This document shows, piece by piece, positions 52,062-60,587 of a stretch of DNA of 64,000 bases; position 1 is the stretch's first letter; each line of letters begins with the position of its first letter. The notes under the pieces are model-generated. The model was not told the DNA's origin. It worked only from the letters and a program-made list of their open reading frames with translations, and did no database searches. Source of the stretch: Desulfosporosinus acidiphilus SJ4 (GTDB lineage Bacteria; Bacillota; Desulfitobacteriia; Desulfitobacteriales; Desulfitobacteriaceae); contig NC_018068.1 of assembly GCF_000255115.2 (NCBI RefSeq), positions 2,947,977 to 3,011,976 of the forward strand, read 5' to 3'. The translations under genes and the position numbers were made by a program.

Positions 52062-53297
52062 ATGTCTGGGACTCCGTCCACTTCCCCGTCTCGCAAGGTT
52101 CCTATGTTTCCCATCAGAGGAATATTATTCTTAGTCATTGTTTTGTTAGTCTGCGTGCTAGCTTATGGTCGGTTTACTGGTGCTCTCCCTTCCATGGAAG
52201 CGAAAGTGACATCAACGTCTTCATCGTTACCCGGCCACTTTTCGGTAACATTTCCCACGCAGGGTGAATCAGCTGTTGGTACAGAAAATTTAGGTGTTGT
52301 CGCTTCAACTTCTAACCAAAGTCCTGTTCCTATTGCTAGTGTAACAAAAATAATGACTGCCTATTTGGTCTTAAAAACTCATCCATTGCAGCCTGGTGAA
52401 AACGGTCCCACATTAACCATGACTGCTCAGGATGTCGCAAGCTACCAAAGCGATTTAAGTAATGGCTATTCCGTCTTAAAGGTTGCAGAAGGAGAAACTC
52501 TTACTGAAAAACAGCTTCTTGAAGGTCTATTACTTCCGTCAGGAGACAATGTGGCAGATACCTTAGGGCGCTGGGTATCAGGATCTAACGAGAATTTTGT
52601 TGCCAAGATGAACGAAACTGCCAAATCCCTTGGTATGACTAAAACTCACTATGCGGATGCCAGTGGTGTCAGTGAAACTACTGTCAGCAATGCTGTTGAT
52701 CAAATAAAAATTGCTCAAGCTGCAATGCAGGATCCTGTTTTTCGTCAAATTGTTGCTATGCCGCAAGTGACCCTGCCCGTAGCCGGAACTGTCTATAATG
52801 TAAATGGTATGCTCGGAAAGCACGCAATTGTTGGTATAAAAACAGGTTCTACATCAGCTGCAGGGGGCTGCTTCATCTCTGCAACACCTGTTCAAGCGGG
52901 CGATGAAACTCATTACATTATTGGTGCTGTGTTAGGTCAAGTTACACAACAATCTCTCCAAAGTGCTCTTGAGGCTAATGTCAACATACAGGATCAGGTT
53001 CGATCTCAATTTAAGCTATATACTCTCGATCAGCCCACCTCAGGTTATGGCGAACTAACCACTGCATGGCAAAACAACAGTCCGTTAAAAGCTACAGAAC
53101 CCGTTAAAGTATTTGGCTATCCTGGAATGAAAATTAACTATTCCATAAATCTGAAAAATACAGAACTTCCTTTGCCAGCAAACACGAACATCGCCACTCT
53201 AAAAATCCAAACCGGCCAAGGGGTTCAATCTGTTCCGCTTCAGAATACTCAAGCCATCAACCAACCTGGATTACTATGGAAACTGATTCGTTTCTAA
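52062..53297 (+). CDS. D-alanyl-D-alanine carboxypeptidase (DacA/PBP5-like)
   Basis: A 411-residue wall enzyme. A membrane helix at about 17-35 anchors or exports it. The S11 peptidase domain has SxxK at Ser93-Lys96 (IASVTKIMTAY), the second motif LLPSGDN (about 157-163), and KTG in GIKTGSTSAAGG (about 268-279). A C-terminal beta-rich domain (about 320-400) follows. It trims the terminal D-Ala of peptidoglycan stem peptides. A GGAGG site precedes the ATG and a terminator follows. The SGD form replacing SGN is found in some subgroups. Confidence 0.92.
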   Translation: MSGTPSTSPSRKVPMFPIRGILFLVIVLLVCVLAYGRFTGALPSMEAKVTSTSSSLPGHFSVTFPTQGESAVGTENLGVVASTSNQSPVPIASVTKIMTAYLVLKTHPLQPGENGPTLTMTAQDVASYQSDLSNGYSVLKVAEGETLTEKQLLEGLLLPSGDNVADTLGRWVSGSNENFVAKMNETAKSLGMTKTHYADASGVSETTVSNAVDQIKIAQAAMQDPVFRQIVAMPQVTLPVAGTVYNVNGMLGKHAIVGIKTGSTSAAGGCFISATPVQAGDETHYIIGAVLGQVTQQSLQSALEANVNIQDQVRSQFKLYTLDQPTSGYGELTTAWQNNSPLKATEPVKVFGYPGMKINYSINLKNTELPLPANTNIATLKIQTGQGVQSVPLQNTQAINQPGLLWKLIRF

Positions 53298-53350
53298 GAA
53301 TTCCCAAGTCTAATAAATCGTGCTGCTTTATAAAATAAATATCGAAACAT

Positions 53351-53405
53351 AAAATAGCCCTCTGCCTGAAACAGTCATGAGACATTTCAAACAGGGGGCT
53401 ATTTT
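53351..53405 (+). terminator. terminator after the carboxypeptidase gene
   Basis: AAAATAGCCC-CTG and CAG-GGGCTATTTT pair across a 27-base loop, ending in a T-rich tail. It could serve both strands. Confidence 0.82.
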
Positions 53406-53477
53406 ATTTATGCCCTTCTAAGACCTTTACTCTAAGTATGGGGACTCCGATTTCTATTAAAGCTAGAAACGTGTCGC

Positions 53478-53846
53478 TTATTGGTAAATATAATTGTTGA
53501 CGATAAAACGTACAATGTCTCCGCGGCTAATAATACCAACAAGTTTCTCCTCAGACACAACAGGAACTTTTTTGATTTTCTTGTTGCCTAGAATCTTAGC
53601 CACTTGATCAAGATCTTCGTTTACATCCACCGTTATCACTCGTTTAGTCGCTATTTCCATGACATTACGATTCATGAGGTTTTTTATTTTCTCATCAAAG
53701 GGTTCAGTATCAACCCATGAAGCAGAGTTAAAAGCATCGATAAAGAAAATCTTCGGATCTTGATAACCTATATTCTTCATAATATCACCATCACTGACAA
53801 AACCTACCGGTTCATTTTTAGCATTAATAAACAAATTTTCCGCCAT
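53478..53846 (-). CDS. CBS-domain protein, apparently 5'-truncated
   Basis: A 122-residue frame. It begins in the middle of a first CBS motif (EPVGFVSDGDIMKNI, residues 12-26), missing the usual first half of that domain. The second CBS domain is complete (NRNVMEIATKRVITVDVNED to GIISRGDIVRFIV). An in-frame TGA lies four codons before the ATG, and no strong ribosome binding site is visible. CBS pairs bind adenosyl ligands. This is most likely a remnant or a shortened gene; no upstream fragment in another frame was found. Confidence 0.7.
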   Translation of the reverse strand: MAENLFINAKNEPVGFVSDGDIMKNIGYQDPKIFFIDAFNSASWVDTEPFDEKIKNLMNRNVMEIATKRVITVDVNEDLDQVAKILGNKKIKKVPVVSEEKLVGIISRGDIVRFIVNNYIYQ

Positions 53847-53911
53847 CTTTTTGAACCATCAAGCATCAATTAAATATTATCAGTGAGGTAAGCTCCTTGA
53901 TAAATAAATTC

Positions 53912-53937
53912 AGACTGCCAGCAAATACTGACAGTCT
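53912..53937 (-). terminator. terminator of the YjcZ-like gene
   Basis: AGACTGCCAG and CTGACAGTCT form a 10-bp stem with one wobble; on the minus strand GAATTTATTTAT follows. Confidence 0.65.
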
Positions 53938-53975
53938 TCCAGGGGCTTTAGAATTCACATACAACCCTCTAATTT

Positions 53976-54098
53976 CTAAAAGATTACTCCCAGGGCAATC
54001 AAAATAAGAACCGCAATGGCAATGATTCCTGCACCTATGCAGCTGCCGCCGTATCCGTAGCCGCCGCCAAAACCGCCGAAGCCTCCATATCCGTACAT
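53976..54098 (-). CDS. YjcZ-family small sporulation-type protein (40 aa)
   Basis: A 40-residue frame from ATG 54096-54098 to TAG 53976-53978 with GGAG upstream. The N-terminal half is Gly/Tyr/Phe-rich (MYGYGGFGGFGGGYGYGGS) and the C-terminal half is one hydrophobic helix (AIAVLILIALGVIF). This is the YjcZ/YczN-like layout of tiny spore-associated membrane peptides. A second member lies 29 bases upstream. Confidence 0.85.
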   Translation of the reverse strand: MYGYGGFGGFGGGYGYGGSCIGAGIIAIAVLILIALGVIF

Positions 54099-54127
54099 AG
54101 TTTATTCTCCTTTTTCTTTATAATTTC

Positions 54128-54235
54128 TTAGAAAACGATACCCATAGCAATTAAAAGCAAAATAATAACTACAACAATCCCGATGCCTGCTCCCCAACCA
54201 TAACCTACTCCACCGCCAGCTGCTCCAAATGCCAT
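54128..54235 (-). CDS. YjcZ-family small sporulation-type protein (35 aa)
   Basis: A 35-residue frame from ATG 54233-54235 to TAA 54128-54130, with AAAGGAGG upstream. It starts MAFGAAGGGVGYGWGAGIGI and ends in a hydrophobic helix IILLLIAMGIVF. It is a paralogue of the peptide at 53976-54098, with the same Gly-rich head and membrane tail. Both are probably expressed during sporulation. Confidence 0.85.
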   Translation of the reverse strand: MAFGAAGGGVGYGWGAGIGIVVVIILLLIAMGIVF

Positions 54236-54399
54236 ACTCTTTTCCTCCTTTCATGCAAGCCTAGTACAAAATATGCATTATATCCATATATTTCCACTTG
54301 ATTAAAAAATATTTCATTCTCATTGCTTACTCCTTCCAATCCCTGTCCTTTATGAAGCTAAAATGATTTATTAACATAATTAACGGGATATTGATAATC

Positions 54400-55491
54400 C
54401 TATACCCTCTTAAGGAGGTATGGTCTTAAAACGAATCCTAAGAACCCTAAAAGGTTTAAGTTGGGGGTTGTGATTAAACTGTTGGCTAAATTTGTGTTTA
54501 TTAATTTAACCAACAAATCCAGCTTATGATTATCCAGTTGTTCCACGGCACGACGTAACGCTAAAGAATTCTTGTAGCTTTGCCGCAAAGGTTTTGTTAA
54601 TTCAAAGTAATTACCTAAGCCACATAGGTCTTGCGCCGCATAGATGCCTGTCAATATTGCAGCAAGCTGTCCAAAACCGTAGGCAGGCATAATTGCGCCA
54701 AAACAATTGCCGGTAAAAAAGGTATTTGCCAGACGAGGGGCGGAACAAATTCCGATGATATAGCGAGTTACTTCAAATTGATCGGTTATTCGCAGTTCTT
54801 GTTCTATTTCTTTACATACTCGGTGATAAAATTTATTCCATAAGGACTTTATGTCAAACTTTTGATTATGAGGGTAGTCGGGATATCCTAGGGCAATCGT
54901 GGCTTCTTTTTCGGAAAAAGGAAGCAAATAGGCGTAACCTTGGGGAGCAATAGTATTGTCGAGCCAGATTCCAACATGACGCTTATCAAAAGTTCCTTCT
55001 ACCGTTGCACCCTTAAGGGTGACAGTAAGATCCTGTGTGAAATCCTGTATTTTAGCGGTATAAGCAGCATCTCCGGTTGCAACGATAACATGGGTGAAAT
55101 TTTGGAGAAGGTTTTCATAGGTATATTGGGAATTGAAGATTATCTCTGATTTCACTTGCTTATAAAGCTGAAATTCTAGCGAATCTTCGTCTCTTCCTCT
55201 TATATTAAGGAAACCCAATTGGCCGTGTAAGACAGCTCGATCATTTTCCGATGAAATAATCATTTTTCGGATATTGTTTAAAGGCTGTAAATAGATGCCA
55301 TGCTTTTCTGCTAAATACGCATAACAATCCTTAATGGGTCTGTTTAAGGCGGGCAAAAATGCCTCACCATTGACAAACCGATCACCAACTTTTGACCTCT
55401 TTTCAAAAATGGTTGGAACTACTCCCTGTTTTTCTAAAGTAATGGCACATGCCAATCCCGACAAACCGGCACCCATAATGGCAACTTTCAA
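54400..55491 (-). CDS. FAD-dependent oxidoreductase (geranylgeranyl-reductase-like)
   Basis: About 363 residues. TTG at 55491 (MKVAIMGAGLSGLACAITLE) is chosen because AGAGGTG lies seven bases upstream; the longer frame is unsupported. The N-terminal dinucleotide motif GAGLSGLACAITLEKQG and a second GD-type motif (GNCFGAIMPAYGFGQLAA, near 275-290) match the FAD-binding oxidoreductase group related to geranylgeranyl reductases and lycopene cyclases. It ends at 54400, before a poorly conserved tail. Neighbours give no pathway. Confidence 0.85.
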   Translation of the reverse strand: MKVAIMGAGLSGLACAITLEKQGVVPTIFEKRSKVGDRFVNGEAFLPALNRPIKDCYAYLAEKHGIYLQPLNNIRKMIISSENDRAVLHGQLGFLNIRGRDEDSLEFQLYKQVKSEIIFNSQYTYENLLQNFTHVIVATGDAAYTAKIQDFTQDLTVTLKGATVEGTFDKRHVGIWLDNTIAPQGYAYLLPFSEKEATIALGYPDYPHNQKFDIKSLWNKFYHRVCKEIEQELRITDQFEVTRYIIGICSAPRLANTFFTGNCFGAIMPAYGFGQLAAILTGIYAAQDLCGLGNYFELTKPLRQSYKNSLALRRAVEQLDNHKLDLLVKLINTNLANSLITTPNLNLLGFLGFVLRPYLLKRV

Positions 55492-55786
55492 GTACGACAC
55501 CTCTTCTTTTCCACAAACTCCAAAAATGACGGGACGCATTGCCTCAAGACCCGTTTCCTAGACTAGTTTCAGCATTTCCTGAAGAACTATGCAGCCTCAA
55601 CTTTGCTAGGGGCCAATTCTTTCTAACAACTAATGCTTCACGCAAAAAAAATGTATCCAGCATATGCCAAATACATTTATGTTTCTAACGCAGCTTTATG
55701 GGTTACTATCAATGATTGAGAATGTTACTTAATGAATTGTCTTTGATCCTATGGCCAATTTACCATTTGCGATTTTGATTTTATGC

Positions 55787-56836
55787 TTAGTAGGCAATTT
55801 TTTTTACAGCCTTATAAAGGATTTTATTAGCTAGAGCGACTTTCTCGGGGTTCACAAAATCAGGAACATCATCAGGAGTGTGGTTTTTGTTAAGCCAATC
55901 CCTTGCCATCAAAGTTACTGCTGGGAGATGATCCAGATTGAAATAAACTTGGTCACTGTTGTAACCTTCATGTGAGGCTAAGGGAATGCTGATATTATGC
56001 TCCGAAGCGGCTGATTGTATCGCTTGAACTGCCTCATTGTCACTGCTTGCCCATACGGAAAAGTCATTGAGTGCACCGTTCCCAATGGTGTCAACATTAA
56101 ATACTGCTTTGAGTCCGCCAAGAGAAAAGGTTGGATTTTGCAAAAAGGAAAAAGACCCTACGAAACCCATCTCCTCTGCACTCCAAAAAGCGAGTACTAT
56201 GTTGCATTTTGGTTTAACGCCTTCCTGCACTAACTGGCGCACAAGATCAAGGATGCACCCTACTCCCGAGGCATTATCGTTAGCCCCTGGATAAAGATGA
56301 CCTTGAAAAATGCCCAAATGATCAAAATGAGCGGATAAGATTACCGATTCACTTTTGTTCTTTCCCATGATACCCCCTATGACATTGGCACAGGGGGTAC
56401 GCAAGTCTTGGGAATTTCCCGGGCGAAATGTTAACCGGCCATTATAAAATTCCTCTATCACCGGATAAACCGTGAAGGCATTTGAATAATTTCGGGTGTT
56501 CTTATTTATTAAATCCCCCAGAGGTTCTAAGCCTAAACCCTTCATTTGTTCTATTAAGTAGGCCGCAGCTTTTTCCTCACCAACAGTTCCGGCTCGGCGA
56601 CCCTGGAAGTCAGACGCTGTAAGGGCTGAGATATCGTCCGCCGCAGTGTGGTATAAATAAGAAACATCTTTGGGATGGATCAAGTCAAGAGTTTTAGCAG
56701 ATGAATCGTTGGTTAGAATAGCTGCTTGTGCGGCTTGATGGTTGACGATCTTTAGCATTTCTGACCAACCTGACCAAGGGAGTAATCCTGCGCCTAAAGC
56801 AATTAAGCATTTAATAAAACGTCTTCTTGTGGGCAT
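55787..56836 (-). CDS. M28-family zinc aminopeptidase with Tat signal
   Basis: About 349 residues when started at ATG 56836 (MPTRRRFIKCLIALGAG), which puts a twin-arginine motif RRRFIK at the N-terminus, followed by a hydrophobic stretch. GGAAGG lies nine bases upstream. The M28 metal site is visible: SAHFDHLG (His, near 178), GANDNASG (Asp), AEEMGFVGS (Glu pair) and VFNVDTIG (Asp). A final His ligand lies near the C-terminus (NKNHTPDDVPDF). It should be exported folded and cleave amino acids from peptides outside the cell. Confidence 0.9.
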   Translation of the reverse strand: MPTRRRFIKCLIALGAGLLPWSGWSEMLKIVNHQAAQAAILTNDSSAKTLDLIHPKDVSYLYHTAADDISALTASDFQGRRAGTVGEEKAAAYLIEQMKGLGLEPLGDLINKNTRNYSNAFTVYPVIEEFYNGRLTFRPGNSQDLRTPCANVIGGIMGKNKSESVILSAHFDHLGIFQGHLYPGANDNASGVGCILDLVRQLVQEGVKPKCNIVLAFWSAEEMGFVGSFSFLQNPTFSLGGLKAVFNVDTIGNGALNDFSVWASSDNEAVQAIQSAASEHNISIPLASHEGYNSDQVYFNLDHLPAVTLMARDWLNKNHTPDDVPDFVNPEKVALANKILYKAVKKIAY

Positions 56837-56927
56837 CACGAACTTCCTTCCATCCAAAATTACCGCTACTAAGAATATCGGCAAGTTCGTGCTAAAGTTT
56901 TAGCAAAAATCCTTTGAACGTACATCA

Positions 56928-57407
56928 TTAAATCCATTCTTTCAAGCATGCCTGAACTTGATCAACCGCTTCAGGTATACGTCTCTGTAATGTATCCGTT
57001 AATTCAGTGCCCCAGTCCAGACTCTCCGGCTGAACGCCGATGATTACAATTTCATCCGGCGAATGGCCCTGAAATTCTGCCCAGTACAAAACTTCAGCGA
57101 AGCTCATTTGATGCACGGAAAGCTTATTGCCAGTATATTTCGGAACCTCTTCCCCACGCCAAACTACCAATTCACCAGGCTTTTTCCCCGCATCAACCGC
57201 ATCCAAAACAATAAGACGTTTCGTTTTTTCCACGAAGTCTAATAGTCTTAATCCATCTGTTCCACCATCGAGAAGATCAATTTCCGGAGGAAGATTATTT
57301 CTAAGTCGTTCTAAAAGGTGAATACCGAAGCCTTCATCTTGCCTTATGGAATTTCCAAGTCCGAGTATTCCAATTTCTATTCGATCTTCAAAATCAGCCT
57401 CAGTCAA
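56928..57407 (-). CDS. [NiFe]-hydrogenase maturation protease (HyaD/HybD family)
   Basis: A 159-residue endopeptidase that removes the C-terminal tail of a hydrogenase large subunit after nickel insertion. GLGNSIRQDEGFG (Glu near 25), LLDGGTDG (Asp near 46) and KLSVHQMSF (His near 98) supply the expected nickel-sensing residues; LIVLDAVDAG also fits. No hydrogenase structural gene is in this window, so it is separated from its substrate here. It lies 91 bases after the M28 peptidase start, on the same strand. Confidence 0.92.
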   Translation of the reverse strand: MTEADFEDRIEIGILGLGNSIRQDEGFGIHLLERLRNNLPPEIDLLDGGTDGLRLLDFVEKTKRLIVLDAVDAGKKPGELVVWRGEEVPKYTGNKLSVHQMSFAEVLYWAEFQGHSPDEIVIIGVQPESLDWGTELTDTLQRRIPEAVDQVQACLKEWI

Positions 57408-57480
57408 AATACTTCCTCCTTAGTTTCCTGTGAATGTTTATTTAACTGTTATGAGTGTTAATTAAGGGGGTAGACTAAAA

Positions 57481-57927
57481 CTATTTATTCATTGATTGGG
57501 GAGGTCTCTCTAACCATCCTTCTTTAGTCATTAAAAGTACACCATGTCCATAATATCGCCTCACATCATTCATAATCTTGTTTACTTTCATGACAATATC
57601 TGACCTAAAACTGGAGGTCAAAGCCTGTAATACTATATTAAAGCAGAAAAGTCCCAAACACATATTAACAAAAAACAGCATTAATCGGTCGGAAAAAGGG
57701 GGGAATTTCACTTCATAGATCTGATAATCACTGGATGCAGAAATCGGAATGTTTTCTTCTTCAAGGACTTCTTGAAGGGAATCAAATACTTTTTGGATTT
57801 CATCCCTACCCTTCTTAAAATGTTTCTCCATCTCTTTTGAACTTGTTATTTTGCTGAAGGCCACAAAAATCATTTTAGAAAATTGTGCGCGATGCAGTAT
57901 TCTTGTTATTGGCAATCTGAGCAACAT
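57481..57927 (-). CDS. DUF3231-family protein (half-length)
   Basis: A 148-residue protein. Residues 55-145 match DUF3231: YEVKFPPFSDRLMLFFVNMC, then ALTSSFRSDIVMKVN and the end GHGVLLMTKEGWLERPPQ. Full DUF3231 proteins usually hold two such bundles (about 330 residues), so this looks like the C-terminal half only, or a single-domain member. The first 35 residues are unlike the family. DUF3231 proteins are common in sporulating Firmicutes; function is unknown. Confidence 0.75.
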   Translation of the reverse strand: MLLRLPITRILHRAQFSKMIFVAFSKITSSKEMEKHFKKGRDEIQKVFDSLQEVLEEENIPISASSDYQIYEVKFPPFSDRLMLFFVNMCLGLFCFNIVLQALTSSFRSDIVMKVNKIMNDVRRYYGHGVLLMTKEGWLERPPQSMNK

Positions 57928-58080
57928 TTACCGGTCGAATCTTAATAACTTCTTAAGATGATTATGATAAGATATCAACATCTGTATTGTAGTATTAGTA
58001 CAGAGGATATCACTTAAGATAAACAGATAGAAAAAGAAATAGAAAAAAGTATTCTAGAACTATACTGACATGAAAAAGAT

Positions 58081-58112
58081 GAAAAGTCGCCCTTGCTGTA
58101 GGGCGACTTTTC
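58081..58112. terminator. bidirectional terminator-like hairpin
   Basis: GAAAAGTCGCCCT and AGGGCGACTTTTC form a 13-bp perfect stem with a six-base loop and T-rich sides on both strands. It lies between the GNAT gene and the DUF3231 gene. The open frame across 58014-58205 is not considered a gene. Confidence 0.82.
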
Positions 58113-58253
58113 TATTTTAAATTCGTTATAAAGTTCGTTCATTGAAGCAGAATTCGTATAAACTTTCCCAAAATTCAACATCATAGGTTTATTATGATTG
58201 AACACAATACCACTGAAGGTACCGGAACAAAATCCCCAAACTATTATCTATCT

Positions 58254-59159
58254 CTAGTCAAAAGCTAAGCCCAAATACCCAAAATTGTTAGAAGTAATAG
58301 TCCCCTCGATTTCTCCAGCCATCCTAACCATTCCGAAGGGACGCACGGTGCCTTCCAATTGCGCTCCCAAATGCGGATGGGTCCGCAAACTATAGTCATC
58401 TGCCTCAATTTCTGTGCTTATCGCTTTAAGGGCGGCGGTCATGCAGTTCTCAGGAAGTAAAATTTCTTTTATGAGTACCTTATCGGAACTCAGTCTTTCA
58501 ACAGCGAAACAGCCTTGGCTATCTCCAACATCCACCCCATAGATATCTGCTCCGGACAATTGGGACAGTTTTTTCTGGTAAGCAATGTCTTCATCGGAGT
58601 AGGAAATATACACTTTTCCCTTCAGTTGATTATTTCTCCGCCGATTATACTCTTGAGGCGTTATTGCAGAAATCGTGCACTCATCCCGTGTCTGAATTGG
58701 CATGCGATCCATGTTGCTCCGAAAAAATTGAGCCTCCTTTATATAGAACCCGTTTTGAAATCCAAGCTTACGATAGAAGTTAAATAGTTGTAAACTGGCT
58801 GGAACCAATACAGAAAGTTGAGTCTTACAAGTTTTAAGATAGATATCACAATAATCAATCAACTTGGTTGCTAAACCTTTGTTCTGATGTTTAGGATCGG
58901 TCGCAATAGCATAGAGCATGGCAGTTCTAAAATTTCGCTTCTCAACCGTTATTGTTCTAACAGGGATCATCGTAAGCATTGCCAAAATAGTTCCTTCTTC
59001 AAGTAAAACGGCGGTCTCGTCTGCTTTGTATCTATTGGTATAGAAGAAATTAATATAACTTTCAGGATCACCAAAACAGAGCTTCCATAACTCTTTTAGT
59101 CGTAGTTCCTCGCCTTTTAACGCTAATCTAAGTTCTTGCATCGCAAACTTACTCTCCAC
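58254..59159 (-). CDS. GNAT acetyltransferase of the Eis type
   Basis: A 301-residue protein with an N-terminal GNAT fold: AIATDPKHQNKGLATKLIDY (about 90-109) is the acetyl-CoA motif. The C-terminal part (about 150-300) resembles the second GNAT and sterol-carrier-like domains of Eis, which acetylate amines such as aminoglycosides or polyamines. Substrate unknown. It lies 20 bases after the DUF2156 gene, suggesting a two-gene operon. Confidence 0.87.
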   Translation of the reverse strand: MESKFAMQELRLALKGEELRLKELWKLCFGDPESYINFFYTNRYKADETAVLLEEGTILAMLTMIPVRTITVEKRNFRTAMLYAIATDPKHQNKGLATKLIDYCDIYLKTCKTQLSVLVPASLQLFNFYRKLGFQNGFYIKEAQFFRSNMDRMPIQTRDECTISAITPQEYNRRRNNQLKGKVYISYSDEDIAYQKKLSQLSGADIYGVDVGDSQGCFAVERLSSDKVLIKEILLPENCMTAALKAISTEIEADDYSLRTHPHLGAQLEGTVRPFGMVRMAGEIEGTITSNNFGYLGLAFD

Positions 59160-59179
59160 CTGACTGCTTTATAATTCCA

Positions 59180-60082
59180 TTATCCTTCAAAATAAGTGCC
59201 GATATATTTTTCCTCCATTTTGTCCGGGTGATAGGAAAGTTTGGCCTTTCTTAAACCTTCCACCCCCATATCTTCTTCACGATTAACATAAACTATCTGA
59301 GGGTATTGCTTTTTAATTACAGCAGCAAACTCCCGATTAATCATTTGATAAGCTCCCGGCATATGGCCAAAAGCCTTTTCTACGTGGATTACATAGGTAT
59401 CAGAATTAAGCCTTTCCCCCAGAGTGTAAGCAATTACTTTTCCTTCTAAACGGATAAGCCCACCCTCGATGCCAAGTCCGGCATAGTTATTGAAACAGCG
59501 GCGAACTGCACAGTTTTCCTCGGCAATACTACCCTCATCACAGGGATTTATTTTACACCATTCTTTATTCATTTCCCAACATTCCGACAGGTTATCTGAG
59601 GTAATCAGCTCGAAAGACCAGTTCTTATTTTCCTTCATAAATCTGTTGATATAATTTCTTTTAGAATGAAGGGAATTGCCTGAAAGGGACACAAGCTTGT
59701 CCAAAAGATAAACGTAATCGTAACTATCACGCATCTCTTTATACTCAAAGTGCTCCGGATATATGGAATTTAGCTCTGTAATTTGTTCCGGTGAGAGTCC
59801 TGCTATAACAAATTCATGACCACTGGAAGCTGCGTCTTGTTTCATAACTTCCAATATCGGTTTAATATTTCCTGGCCCTGCCGGATAAAAATAGTATGGT
59901 AAATCATCTAAAATTCCTTTCACCACAAGATAACCATCTATCTGAGCAACACGATAGTGATAAATTTTCGACCAGGCAAATATGTTTGTGAAGTTTTGAT
60001 GACATCCCCGCATGTCAGCTGCAGTAAGAAGGGGTTTAATCCATTTTTTATCTTCCAAGTCTACATCTTTAAAGTCAATCAT
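59180..60082 (-). CDS. DUF2156 (phosphatidylglycerol lysyltransferase C-terminal-like) protein
   Basis: A 300-residue GNAT-fold protein of the DUF2156 type: FTNIFAWSKIYHYRVAQIDG (about 31-50), SLSGNSLHSKRNYINRFMKE (about 133-152) and YPQIVYVNREEDMGVEGLRK (about 263-282). Relatives include the aminoacyl-lipid transferase domain of MprF and stand-alone cytosolic proteins of unknown substrate. There are no membrane helices here, so a lipid flippase role is excluded. It is the first gene of an operon with the Eis-type acetyltransferase. Confidence 0.88.
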   Translation of the reverse strand: MIDFKDVDLEDKKWIKPLLTAADMRGCHQNFTNIFAWSKIYHYRVAQIDGYLVVKGILDDLPYYFYPAGPGNIKPILEVMKQDAASSGHEFVIAGLSPEQITELNSIYPEHFEYKEMRDSYDYVYLLDKLVSLSGNSLHSKRNYINRFMKENKNWSFELITSDNLSECWEMNKEWCKINPCDEGSIAEENCAVRRCFNNYAGLGIEGGLIRLEGKVIAYTLGERLNSDTYVIHVEKAFGHMPGAYQMINREFAAVIKKQYPQIVYVNREEDMGVEGLRKAKLSYHPDKMEEKYIGTYFEG

Positions 60083-60587
60083 TATTTCTCCGCCTATCTA
60101 TCTTAGTTCATTTATTTCGACCAAATTATACTATACCACAGCTTGTACGGAATAAAAAAATTCAAGTTACTTCTGACCTGTCCCTATCTTTACATCTATT
60201 TCAAAAATCCCCAAACGCCAGATAATTTATACCCTCTGCCTAAGTTCCAAAGATGCTTTCAAGACTCTTTAAGCAAAACAAACCCTATATTCTTTTCTGG
60301 TTAAATTCTTTTACATAGTCTTTATAACTTTTTGAATTTCGACATGTTTCGAAATAACCCTTTTACTATAGTTACGTTTCATAAAAGATTTTAATTGTCC
60401 TCATTTTATATACATCTCCTAAATTAGATAAGCTTTAACTTACACTTTTTCTTATTTATACCATATTTTTGCTTTTTGCTTTTTGGAGGTATATAATCAT
60501 TAAAAATACATATATCTTCTTCACTAAATAATACGTCTAAGTTTAGAAAAATAGTTTCCATATCTATATTTAAGAAGGGAGTTAGCT
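60083..60587. other. AT-rich intergenic region, no gene seen
   Basis: About 500 bases between divergent genes with no supported coding frame and no riboswitch I recognise. Only the ribosome binding site GAAGGGAG before 60588 is clear. It should contain promoters for both neighbours. Confidence 0.4.

Noticed and set aside
58014-58205. 63-codon frame between the DUF3231 and GNAT genes
   Set aside because: It reads through a perfect 13-bp terminator hairpin and has low-complexity Ser/Phe content.
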